DNA from: Candidatus Neomicrothrix sp. UBA2974
Lineage (GTDB): Bacteria; Actinomycetota; Acidimicrobiia; Acidimicrobiales; MedAcidi-G1
Assembly: GCA_002348705.1 (NCBI GenBank)
Contig: DEAU01000017.1
Coordinates: 22,642-86,641, forward strand
DNA length: 64,000 nt
Reading direction: 5' to 3'
Below the pieces are notes generated by a model that was not told the DNA's origin, did not search any database, and saw nothing but the letters and a program-made list of their open reading frames with translations. This document shows, piece by piece, positions 16,972 through 24,893 of the stretch. Position 1 is the stretch's first letter. Each line of letters starts with the position of its first letter. The position numbers and the translations under genes are program-made.

Positions 16972-18444
16972 ATGGGCGACGTAAGGGCCATCGATCCGCA
17001 GGAGGAGTGGAGCCTTCTGATCGGTGGCGAGTGGGTGGGCACCGCGTCGAACTACGACGTTGTAGATCCCAACACGACCCAAATAGTCGGTCATGCACCG
17101 GATGCCACGGTAGCTGACGCTGAGGCCGCCATTGCTTCAGCGAAGGCCGCCCTTCCGGCCTGGGCGGCCACGTCACCGGTTGAGCGCGGAGCTTTGCTCC
17201 AGCGCCTAGCCGACGTTCTTAGGGACAAGGCACCAGCTTGGTCGGCACTCGTTCAGGCGGAGACCGGGGCCACCATCAACGTGGCTGAGACCATGCAGGT
17301 AGGTCCCAACTTGGCCGACCGCTATGCCCAGTACGCCATTCCGCGGAACCTCGACCGAGCTGAGATGCCGGTTGCGCAGGCGGCCTCGGCTCTAGGTCCG
17401 GCTGGTCTCGTGGGAGCCGCGGTCTACCGGCGTCCTGTCGGGGTGGTTGCATGCATTACGTCCTACAACTTTCCACTGGTCAACGTGGCCGGGAAGCTGG
17501 CTCCGGCTTTGGCGATGGGGAACACCTGCATCATCAAGCCAGCGCCTCAGGACCCGTTGGGTGTCTTGCTTCTAGGACGGGCGGTCGAAGAAGCTGGATT
17601 CCCTCCCGGGGTGGTCAACATCCTCACCTCGGCGGGCACTGAGGTCCCGGCCGCGCTCGTCAGATCGCCTGACGTCAACATGGTCAGCTTCACCGGGTCA
17701 TCTGCAGTGGGAGCCAGGATTATGGCTGACGGTGCACCGTCGATGACCCGGACCCTTATGGAATTGGGAGGTAAGGGCGCTTTGGTCATGACCGACGACG
17801 CTGATGTCGGAAAGGCTGTGGGGGCGATCGCCAGTGTATGGGGTTTCCACAGCGGGCAGATCTGCACTGCTCCGACGCGGGTCATCTGCCACCGAAGCAA
17901 GGTCGACGAACTAGTTGGCAGTCTGACAGCGGTAGCCGGAATGCTCAAAGTCGGTAATGCCACCGAGCGTGACACTCTTGTCGGCCCGTTGGTTAGTGAG
18001 CAGCAGCGAGACAGCGTTGAAGCCTTTATCCGAGGCGGGGTCGAAGCTGGCGCAACCTTGGTCTGTGGAGGTGAGCGGCCGGACCTGCCCGGCTACTTCG
18101 TTGTTCCGACCCTATTGGCCGACTGTACTGCTGAGATGCATGTCGTGCGCGAGGAGGCTTTCGGGCCAGTCATCGTCGTTTTGGCTCACGACGACGACGA
18201 CGAGGCTGTAGCGCTAGCCAATGACTCCGAATACGGCCTGTTCAGCTACGTCTACAGCGCCGACAACGCCCGGGCGTTGTGGATCGCCCAACAGATCCAG
18301 TCGGGAAACGTGGCGCTGAATAGCGTGGTGCCCCATCCGGAAGCTCCGTTTGGCGGTTTCAAGCGCTCGGGTATTGGGCGGGACCGCGGCGTCGCTGGTC
18401 TAGAGGCCTACACCGAGGTTCAAGCCATTTCCTGGCAGGCTTGA
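16972..18444 (+). CDS. NAD(P)-dependent aldehyde dehydrogenase
   Basis: This 490-residue ALDH oxidises an aldehyde to its acid. Catalytic C298 lies in SGQICTAPTR, general base E264 in MELGGKG, and cofactor lysine K189 in IIKPAP. Sequence style is closest to benzaldehyde/vanillin-type dehydrogenases, but the substrate is not determinable. I start at the ATG at 16972, preceded by GGAGGA about 10 nt upstream. A longer in-frame reading from 16813 would overlap the divergent amidohydrolase and adds no conserved residues. Confidence 0.92.
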   Translation: MGDVRAIDPQEEWSLLIGGEWVGTASNYDVVDPNTTQIVGHAPDATVADAEAAIASAKAALPAWAATSPVERGALLQRLADVLRDKAPAWSALVQAETGATINVAETMQVGPNLADRYAQYAIPRNLDRAEMPVAQAASALGPAGLVGAAVYRRPVGVVACITSYNFPLVNVAGKLAPALAMGNTCIIKPAPQDPLGVLLLGRAVEEAGFPPGVVNILTSAGTEVPAALVRSPDVNMVSFTGSSAVGARIMADGAPSMTRTLMELGGKGALVMTDDADVGKAVGAIASVWGFHSGQICTAPTRVICHRSKVDELVGSLTAVAGMLKVGNATERDTLVGPLVSEQQRDSVEAFIRGGVEAGATLVCGGERPDLPGYFVVPTLLADCTAEMHVVREEAFGPVIVVLAHDDDDEAVALANDSEYGLFSYVYSADNARALWIAQQIQSGNVALNSVVPHPEAPFGGFKRSGIGRDRGVAGLEAYTEVQAISWQA

Positions 18445-18625
18445 GCCCCAGTTATTTTCGGCATTACTGCCACGAGTTAATTCTTGGACCGGAAACGATT
18501 GGGATCCCGTCGAGGTTGTCATCAGCTGTGGCAGCGTCCATCCTCTGAGAGAATTGGGCAAACCGGATTGGACCCTGATCAGTCGAATTCCAACAAGTTG
18601 CAACTACTTCAGGAGGTCATTGCCG

Positions 18626-19084
18626 ATGCTTGAGCCAGGAACCCCGGCTCCTGATTTCGCCGTACCCGACCAAGACGGCGAACTAGTCACTTTGGACAGC
18701 TTGAGAGGTCACTGGGTGGCTTTGTGGTGGTATCCGATCGCCTCGACGCCCGGTTGAACGACTCAAGGTAGGGGGTTCCGTGATCGAGCCCCAGATTACG
18801 AATCGGCCGGAGCCGTGATCGTTGGTGCCAGCTTTGACACCATCGATGCTCAGAAGCACTTCGCCGAAGAACAGGGCTTTCCGTACGCTCTGCTGGCTGA
18901 TACCACCAAGGCAATGGGCCAAGATTACGAAGTGGACCAGCCCGACAAGGGCTGGCCGAGACGGGTTACGTACTTGATTGATCCAGCGGGGACCATTGTG
19001 CGGACATACGACATGGCTGGTCAGGACCTGGAAGTCCACGCTCAGGAAGTTCTGGAGGACATCCGACGCCTCTCGGCGACTTGA
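18626..19084 (+). CDS. peroxiredoxin (Bcp/AhpC type), probable selenoprotein
   Basis: This 152-residue thiol peroxidase contains one in-frame TGA (codon 44, 18755-18757). Before it the protein reads LEPGTPAPDFAVPDQDGE and WWYPIASTPG. After it, in the same frame, come TTQGRGFRDRAPDYESAG, VIVGASFDTIDAQKHFAEEQ and RRVTYLIDPAGTIVRTYD. Bcp proteins have the peroxidatic cysteine exactly there (STPGCT), so the TGA very probably encodes selenocysteine. The usual resolving cysteine five residues on is Gly. AGGAGG (18611-18616) lies 9 nt before the ATG, and a hairpin candidate follows the TGA. The alternative is a Cys-to-stop mutation or sequencing error. Confidence 0.85.
18771..18792 (+). promoter_or_regulatory. 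candidate bacterial SECIS hairpin
   Basis: GGGG (18771-18774) pairs with CCCC (18789-18792). G18775 is bulged, and TTC (18776-18778) pairs with GAG (18786-18788) using one G-U. This leaves a 7-nt loop CGTGATC with G in its second position. The loop begins 21 nt after the TGA, inside the spacing usual for bacterial SECIS elements. A rival stem closer to the TGA (18759-18786) can also be drawn. Neither was folded computationally. Confidence 0.5.
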
Positions 19085-19133
19085 GTTGTCGGGGTCCGTC
19101 GGGTCGGAGGACGATGATGGGCAAGCAGCAACG

Positions 19134-20345
19134 ATGATTAGGCCGCTGGCCGGGATGCGTGTGGTGGAGGGCACAGCCTTCGTGGCAGCACCTTCCGGCG
19201 GTATGGCCTTGGCTCAATTGGGTGCCGATGTTGTCCGTTTTGATCAGATCGATGGCGGCATCGACCACCACAGGTGGCCGGTCACTTCTGAAGGGGTGAG
19301 TCTTTATTGGAACGGTCTAAATCGGGGGAAGAGGTCGGTCGCAGCCGATCTTCGCGATCCTGAGATACAGGATTTACTCACCGTCCTTGTGGCCGATGCT
19401 GGCAATTTCCTCACAAACTTCCCGGCAGTTGGCTGGATGGACCCCGAGCGCTTAAGGGCCCGTCGAGACGACTTGATAATGGTGGTGGTGACCGGAAGCA
19501 ACGACGGCTCCTCGGCGCTGGACTACACCGTGAATTGTGCCGTCGGTTATCCGGCCATGACGGGTCATCCCGACGACTCCCGACCGGTCAACAATGTTGT
19601 GCCGGCTTGGGATCTGCTTTGCGGCCAGATGGCAGCTGTGGGACTGTTGGCCGCTGACCGACGCCGTCTTATGGGCGGTGGTGGTGAAGTGATCACCATT
19701 GCTCTTTCCGATGTGGCTATGTCCACCGTGGGTTCGCTCGGGAACCTGGCGGAGGCACAGATCAACGGTCAGGTACGGGACCGTGTTGGAAATGCAATCT
19801 ACGGGGCGTTCGGACGAGACTTCGCCACTGGCGACGGTCGGCGGGCCATGGTCGTGGCTATCAGCCCGAAGCAGTGGCAGAGTCTTCAGGCTGCCACCGG
19901 GATGGCTGCCGAAGTATTACAACTGGCCGGAGAGTTGGGCGTTGACTTTGCCGACGAGGGCGAGCGGTATCTGGCCACTGACCGTCTTTGCGAAATCTTC
20001 GCTCCATGGTTCGCCGCTCGTACGCTTGCCGAGGTAGCCGATCGGCTCGATGCCCACGGGGTGTGTTGGGGTCCCTATCGGACCGTGGCTGAGTTGCTGG
20101 CCGAGGACCCCCGTTGTTCAGTCTCCAACCCTTTGTTTCGTGAACTCGACCAACCGGGCGTGGGTCGACATTTGGTTCCGGGCTCGCCGTTGGCCTTCAG
20201 TTCGGCCGGCAACGAGCGAGGCTCCGAGGTGGCGCCCGTGCTTGGCCAGCACACCGAGGAGATCCTGGTCGGCGAGTTAGGCCTGTCGATGGCGCAGTTC
20301 GGCGCCCTCGTTGATCGGGGTGCCGTAGGTTTGCCCTCTTACTGA
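19134..20345 (+). CDS. class III (CaiB/BaiF) CoA-transferase, 2-methylfumaryl-CoA isomerase-like
   Basis: This protein of 403 residues begins MIRPLAGMRVVEGTAFVAAP and continues GGMALAQLGADVVRFDQIDG, HHRWPVTSEGVSLYWNGLNR and GKRSVAADLR. It resembles proteins annotated 2-methylfumaryl-CoA isomerase (Mct), which move CoA within mesaconate in the 3-hydroxypropionate bicycle. The adjacent MaoC-type gene resembles the matching hydratase, which strengthens this reading. The start is the ATG at 19134; the Shine-Dalgarno is weak. It follows the peroxiredoxin by 49 bp on the same strand. Other CaiB-family activities remain possible. Confidence 0.8.
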   Translation: MIRPLAGMRVVEGTAFVAAPSGGMALAQLGADVVRFDQIDGGIDHHRWPVTSEGVSLYWNGLNRGKRSVAADLRDPEIQDLLTVLVADAGNFLTNFPAVGWMDPERLRARRDDLIMVVVTGSNDGSSALDYTVNCAVGYPAMTGHPDDSRPVNNVVPAWDLLCGQMAAVGLLAADRRRLMGGGGEVITIALSDVAMSTVGSLGNLAEAQINGQVRDRVGNAIYGAFGRDFATGDGRRAMVVAISPKQWQSLQAATGMAAEVLQLAGELGVDFADEGERYLATDRLCEIFAPWFAARTLAEVADRLDAHGVCWGPYRTVAELLAEDPRCSVSNPLFRELDQPGVGRHLVPGSPLAFSSAGNERGSEVAPVLGQHTEEILVGELGLSMAQFGALVDRGAVGLPSY

Positions 20346-20365
20346 TGCAGCGACTGGGTCTTCCA

Positions 20366-21388
20366 CTAGGCCCCCCATGTCACGACTCGCCAGTCAAGTA
20401 CTGCATCGCTTGAGCCGTCGGTGCGTTCGGCATCCACTTCGACTCGGATAGCCCGTAACCGGCCGGATCCGACAGGTCGTTCGTCGAGAACCGTTTGGTG
20501 GAATGACAGCAGGTCCTCTTCGTAGACGGGACACGGGTGGTCACATGATTGCCATCCGACGACGGTTCCGGTGTCGGGGAGGAGGCGGGAGAGGGAGGCT
20601 TGGGCCAATCCGATGGTGTGACCGCCGTAGACCAGGCGTCGTCCATCTGGTCCGAGTGATCGGTCCCGATGTACGGCAGCGAGATTCTGGCCAAGTCGCG
20701 CCAACTGGGGCGCGTTGGTGACAACGTCGCGAAGAGGGTCTGTCTTTCGCTCGCCGACTGCCACTTCCGCAGGCGAAGATGGTCGGAGCGGCTCCGCGTC
20801 CCAGTCGGGGGCGAATCGGGCCCATGCACTGAGATCCACTGTCGAATCCGTGTCGCCAAGATCGTCGTTGTGGCCGGTCGTGGCGTTCGGGTCGCGAAAG
20901 GGGAGCATGGCGCATCGCTCGTAATCGACGACCGTTGAACCATCGTCCAAGCAGGTGGTGTGAATTGCGAGCAGGGCGAGCCCGCGTGCTGGTCGGTCGT
21001 CCCGCCGTCGGAGTTCGCGCAGGCCTCGGATGGTTACCGTGCTTTGAAGGGTCTCGCCATGACGGACCGCTCGTTGAAGGGTCACCGCTCGGTAGAAGAG
21101 GTTGGCGATTACCTGACGAGTGGCCACCGTGCTTTGGCCTATCGAGGCGTGGAGGACGAGCGCCGGATTGACCAGCAACCCGGGACGCCCGGTTACGGCT
21201 TCGGCCAGTGGTCGGCTGAGTGAGGTGGCCAGCGGGTCCCCGCAGATGGCCTGGTATACGGCTGTCTCGCCAGGTCCAATAGTTATTGCCGGGGCAGGGT
21301 CGAGGGTCATCCCGACGGCCAACTCCTCGAAGAAAGGCCCGTCAATGGTGGCTTCTTTTCGTGTGTGGGAGGAGTGTCCGTCGGTCAT
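20366..21388 (-). CDS. MaoC-like hydratase, mesaconyl-C1-CoA hydratase-like
   Basis: This 340-residue double-hotdog protein begins PFFEELAVGMTLDPAPAITI after a short leader. It contains ALVLHASIGQSTVATRQVIA and NLFYRAVTLQRAVRHGETLQ, then a second half with LVYGGHTIGLAQASL. The length and the TGHNDDLG stretch recall mesaconyl-C1-CoA hydratase (Mch, beta-methylmalyl-CoA dehydratase). It converges on the Mct-like CoA-transferase with 20 bp between stops. CAGAGT ends 6 nt before the ATG and may be its -10. The substrate call is by resemblance and context, not by catalytic residues. Confidence 0.72.
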   Translation of the reverse strand: MTDGHSSHTRKEATIDGPFFEELAVGMTLDPAPAITIGPGETAVYQAICGDPLATSLSRPLAEAVTGRPGLLVNPALVLHASIGQSTVATRQVIANLFYRAVTLQRAVRHGETLQSTVTIRGLRELRRRDDRPARGLALLAIHTTCLDDGSTVVDYERCAMLPFRDPNATTGHNDDLGDTDSTVDLSAWARFAPDWDAEPLRPSSPAEVAVGERKTDPLRDVVTNAPQLARLGQNLAAVHRDRSLGPDGRRLVYGGHTIGLAQASLSRLLPDTGTVVGWQSCDHPCPVYEEDLLSFHQTVLDERPVGSGRLRAIRVEVDAERTDGSSDAVLDWRVVTWGA

Positions 21389-21717
21389 TCGTTCACTCTG
21401 CCAGTCGGTTGGGGCTCGGAGCGTGCCGGGTGGTCCCGGGGGTGGGATTCAGATTCGAATTTCAGGTTTTCCAGCTCCAAGTTGCTACCCGGTAGTAATC
21501 GTGTGCACACATCCATTTGGGGCAATGTGATCTAAAATAAAGATAGATAGGTTCTTTAACAATCATTGCGAATTACTGGAGTGGGCCGGTACCTGTTTCT
21601 TACCATCGCGCGGTCCATCAGATCACGAGGATGTCGAACGGCTGACCGGAATATCGGGAGGGGCGAGGGGCCCGCAACCGATCTGGAGGCTGAGGGTCAT
21701 TCCGGAGGGAGCAGACC
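21389..21717. other. divergent intergenic region upstream of whiB
   Basis: This 329-bp gap holds no convincing ORF. It includes a 10-bp palindrome GTGTGCACAC (21501-21510) and an AT-rich tract (about 21531-21575) unlike the surrounding GC-rich DNA, probably the promoter area for whiB. WhiB mRNA leaders are often long, which would fit. The whiB ribosome binding site GGAGGGAG ends just before 21718. Confidence 0.45.
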
Positions 21718-22056
21718 ATGTCAGATGCAGCGACGAGCCTGTACGTCGACTCGCAGTTGATGTCTTGGGCAGATGACGCGCTCTGCCAGGGCAAGAGCGA
21801 TTTATTCTTTGCGCCGTTTGCAGAGCGTCCTGAAGCTCGGGTCCGCCGCGAAGCTAGAGCGGCAGAACTGTGTGCCGCTTGTCCAGCCATGTTCACCTGT
21901 AAACAGCATGCCCGCGACCACCGCGAGTTGGGATTCTGGGGTGGCGAGTCAGAGGCTGAGCGGGCTACGGCGGGGTTTGCCCCCACTACTCCGATCATCG
22001 GTCGTCGTCAGGTGGCCGCGCGTCGTGCTGCCGCTGCGCTTGCTGGGGCCGGCTGA
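21718..22056 (+). CDS. WhiB-family iron-sulfur transcription regulator
   Basis: This is a 112-residue WhiB-like protein, a family restricted to Actinobacteria and their phages. The four cluster ligands are C23, C52, C55 and C61 (ALC, LCAACPAMFTC). The turn motif GFWGG follows at 72-76, then a basic tail (RRQVAARRAAA) for DNA contact. WhiB proteins bind [4Fe-4S] and partner the principal sigma factor, responding to redox or developmental signals. A strong GGAGGGAG ribosome site precedes the ATG. It stands alone, convergent with the SDR operon behind it. Confidence 0.95.
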   Translation: MSDAATSLYVDSQLMSWADDALCQGKSDLFFAPFAERPEARVRREARAAELCAACPAMFTCKQHARDHRELGFWGGESEAERATAGFAPTTPIIGRRQVAARRAAAALAGAG

Positions 22057-22084
22057 CGAAGCTCGTCCTCTACTAGGGGCACGA

Positions 22085-22879
22085 TTAGAGGCCGCGAAAG
22101 CCGCCCCCGTCGGCGACGATGGTCTGTCCGGTGACATGTCGGGACAAGTCTGAGGCCAAGAAGACAGCCACGGGGCCTACATCTCTCGTTGGGTCGCCGA
22201 TGCGACCCAACGGTGTGCTGGATTCCAAGCGATCAATCAGTGATGGGTCTGCAGCGAGGCCTCTATCGAATGCAGGAGTTAGGGCTAGCGGAGCCACGGT
22301 GTTGACCCTTATGCCGTCAGGTCCCCACTCGGCAGCTAGCCCCTTCGCAAGGGTTCGTTGGGCAGCCTTGACCACCCCGTAGAGAGGCAGCCCGACGCTT
22401 CCCTCCATGCCAGAGGCAGATGTAAGCAGGATCAGCGATCCCTTTGAGTCCTTTAAATGGGGGTAGCTAGCTTGGGCGCAGTCAAATGAAGCCCGCAGTG
22501 ATGAAGCCACCAGCATCTTCCAGCCAGTAGCTGAGGCCTGGGTAAGCGGACCTGCTCCGTCAAATGTCCCGGCCACCGCATTATGTATGAGGCAGTCAAG
22601 CCTTCCGAACTTGTCGACCGCTGTTGTAATGGCGGTGGCAACCTCTTCGGCGACTGTCACGTCGCACTTCACGCAGCTGACAGCCAGCCCTGATTCCCGG
22701 AGTTCCGCAGCGACTGGCTCACCAACCTCGACTCTTCGGCAGGCCAGAATCACAGTGGCTCCATGGGAGGCCATAGCTGTAGCCATTCCCAGACCTATAC
22801 CCGAGCCTCCTCCGGTAACCACTGCAACCCGACCTTCTAGGAAACGAGTTGCGGGTTGATACGCCGGATCGACAGTCAC
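22085..22879 (-). CDS. short-chain dehydrogenase/reductase
   Basis: This 264-residue classical SDR has cofactor motif TGGGSGIGLGMA (about 22-33), NAV in place of NAG, active-site SASG...YGVVK, and a C-terminal GQTIVADGGGF typical of FabG-like enzymes. It would oxidise or reduce a hydroxyl/keto group with NAD(P)H. Its ATG overlaps the stop of the upstream SDR-like gene by 4 bp. That partner lacks the catalytic lysine, so the two may form a mixed oligomer with this one active. Last gene of the minus-strand operon. Confidence 0.9.
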   Translation of the reverse strand: MTVDPAYQPATRFLEGRVAVVTGGGSGIGLGMATAMASHGATVILACRRVEVGEPVAAELRESGLAVSCVKCDVTVAEEVATAITTAVDKFGRLDCLIHNAVAGTFDGAGPLTQASATGWKMLVASSLRASFDCAQASYPHLKDSKGSLILLTSASGMEGSVGLPLYGVVKAAQRTLAKGLAAEWGPDGIRVNTVAPLALTPAFDRGLAADPSLIDRLESSTPLGRIGDPTRDVGPVAVFLASDLSRHVTGQTIVADGGGFRGL

Positions 22880-23586
22880 AGTGCCATCCAGATCCCGCCG
22901 TCGGCGACGATTGTCCCTCCAGTAGTAAACGCCGCCTTGGGGTTGGCTAAAAGGTCCAGAAGCGGAGCTAGGTCTGTTACCGGATCGCCCGTTCTCCCGA
23001 GAGCGGGTACTGCGGCGTCTCGCACTCCGTCTGCGCTCGGGCCGTTGTTATTGCCCAAAAAGACGGTCGGATTCACTGCCAAAACAAAGGTGGTTATCCC
23101 ATCAGCCCCCCACTGCTTAGCAGCGCCCTTGGAGAGGGCTCGGATTCCCTCGAAGGCGGCTCCTGACGCCACATAGCCCGCACTGCCACCTAGAGCGATG
23201 GTCGGTAATACCCATATCAGCCGGGCGTTTGAATCAGATGCACAGGGGTTTGGTCGCACAGCCAGAATTGGGTGTGAGGCCCTTGCTACCGCGATTGCCT
23301 CATGGAGAGGAGCCTCGCAGGCAATGATCCACTCGTCTTCTGTCTGGTTGACGATTTTTTTCGGCTCATCAGGGGCTGCAGGAACGTGGACGATCAGATC
23401 GGTGTGGCCCAACTGTTCTGCCGCATCCTTGATCCCAATTGCCGGCGAGTCCAGATCGCTCTCGTGAGGATTTGTATCGGACGACCTCGTGGGTTCCACA
23501 CAAGCCACAACATGACCTTGGGCCTTTAAACCTTCTTTTAGTGACTCCACGAATGTTCCAGTGCCGACTAGCAGCGTGTGGATCAT
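22876..23586 (-). CDS. SDR-like protein with degenerate active site
   Basis: This 236-residue protein has the SDR C-terminal half (KQWGADGITTFVLAVNPTVFL, TGGTIVADGGIWM) but lost catalytic features. The glycine-rich turn is GTGTFVES rather than TGxxxGIG, and the YxxxK motif reads GYVASGAAF, keeping Tyr but not Lys. It is probably a pseudoenzyme. It overlaps glutamate dehydrogenase upstream and the intact SDR downstream by 4 bp each. Paired SDRs with one inactive partner are known, for example BbsCD of toluene degradation. The comparison is by analogy only. Confidence 0.75.
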   Translation of the reverse strand: MIHTLLVGTGTFVESLKEGLKAQGHVVACVEPTRSSDTNPHESDLDSPAIGIKDAAEQLGHTDLIVHVPAAPDEPKKIVNQTEDEWIIACEAPLHEAIAVARASHPILAVRPNPCASDSNARLIWVLPTIALGGSAGYVASGAAFEGIRALSKGAAKQWGADGITTFVLAVNPTVFLGNNNGPSADGVRDAAVPALGRTGDPVTDLAPLLDLLANPKAAFTTGGTIVADGGIWMAL

Positions 23587-24893
23587 GGGAAGATGCCCCG
23601 CTGCTCATAGACCACCTGTAGTCGCCGCAGAGCCAACGCATACGCAGCATCCCTGCGGGATTCAACCTCTAATTCTTCACGGAGGTTGACGACGGCGTCG
23701 CACGCTCGCCACAGCGTCTCACGCAACCGGTGGTCGACGTCGTCCAGGTCCCACTGCTCGGCGGAGCGGTTCTGCAGCCATTCGAAGTACGACACGACTA
23801 CTCCGCCGGCATTTACGAGTATGTCGGGCAGCACGTCGATGCCGCGCTGTGTAAGGGCCGTTTCGGCCTCCAGCGTGGTGGGGCCGTTGGCCGCTTCCAC
23901 GACCACCCGGGCCTGAATCTGGGCGACATTGTCTACCGTTATCTGATTTTCGAGAGCAGCCGGCACGAGAATGTCGGACTGGATACTCCAGAAGTCATCA
24001 GGATCGATCCACATCGCGTCTGGGAAGCCAGCCACCGTGCCGTTCTGATGCACCCAGTCGGTCAGGTCAAAGGCGTCTATGCCGTCTTCGTCAGTGATAG
24101 CTCCGCCGTGGTCCGCTACTGCTACAACCTTCGTTCCATGGACCTGCAAGATTCGTCCCGTGGCTCCTCCCACGTTTCCGAAGCCCTGGATGCTGGCGGA
24201 CGCCCCACTCAAGTCGAAGCCCACTTCGTCAGCCCAGTGCTGGAGACAGAAGACCACGCCCTGGCCGGTGGCCTTGTCTCGACCTGGGCTCCCACCGGTC
24301 TCCAGAGTCTTACCGGTAACGACGCGTTTAACGTTTTGGCGTTCAGCCGCGCCGGTGGAGTTTGCGTAGGTGTCCATCATCCAGACCATCGACTGAGCAT
24401 TACTGCCGAGGTCGGGTGCCGGAATGTCGTGGTCGGGGCCGATATTTGATCCCAGAGCGTGAGTGAACCGCCTAACTACACGCTCTAACTCATCGGCTTC
24501 TAGCCCAGACGGGTCGAAGGAAATTCCACCCTTAGCGCCTCCGAACGGAATCTCGCACAATGCTGACTTCCATGTCATCCATGAGGCCAAGGCTTTCACT
24601 TCGTCCAGATCGACCATGGGGTGAAAGCGGACTCCTCCCTTATAGGGCCCGAGGAGGTTTGAATGCTGGATTCGGTATCCGCGAAACACCCGGTAACTAC
24701 CGTCGTTCATCTTTACGGGGAAGTTGACAATGATCTCGTTCTTGGGCTGGGACAGGATTGATCTAAGGTCGTTTGGCAGATCGATCAGGTCCGCACCTCG
24801 TTCGAGTTGGGCCAGAGCGGTAGCGAAGAGGCTGGTATGCCCGCCGCCGGGAGACCTGCCCGCTGGAGAGTTGGGGATGAAGGGATCGGTCAA
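23583..24893 (-). CDS. gdhA: glutamate dehydrogenase (hexameric type)
   Basis: This 436-residue enzyme interconverts glutamate and 2-oxoglutarate plus ammonia. Substrate-binding lysines are K85 (GPYKGGVRFHP), K109 (MTWKSALCEIPFGG) and catalytic K121 (GGAKGGI). The nucleotide domain has GFGNVGGATGRIL. I start at a TTG at 24893, whose TTGA overlaps the ctpE stop in the same way as other junctions of this operon. The frame upstream only runs into the ATPase gene and encodes nothing GDH-like. Length agrees with the short hexameric GDHs. Confidence 0.93.
   Translation of the reverse strand: MTDPFIPNSPAGRSPGGGHTSLFATALAQLERGADLIDLPNDLRSILSQPKNEIIVNFPVKMNDGSYRVFRGYRIQHSNLLGPYKGGVRFHPMVDLDEVKALASWMTWKSALCEIPFGGAKGGISFDPSGLEADELERVVRRFTHALGSNIGPDHDIPAPDLGSNAQSMVWMMDTYANSTGAAERQNVKRVVTGKTLETGGSPGRDKATGQGVVFCLQHWADEVGFDLSGASASIQGFGNVGGATGRILQVHGTKVVAVADHGGAITDEDGIDAFDLTDWVHQNGTVAGFPDAMWIDPDDFWSIQSDILVPAALENQITVDNVAQIQARVVVEAANGPTTLEAETALTQRGIDVLPDILVNAGGVVVSYFEWLQNRSAEQWDLDDVDHRLRETLWRACDAVVNLREELEVESRRDAAYALALRRLQVVYEQRGIFP

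Noticed and set aside
18554..18757. A separate short gene ending at the TGA
   Set aside because: Its product is the N-terminal half of the peroxiredoxin; the downstream half continues in the same frame, so one gene is more likely.
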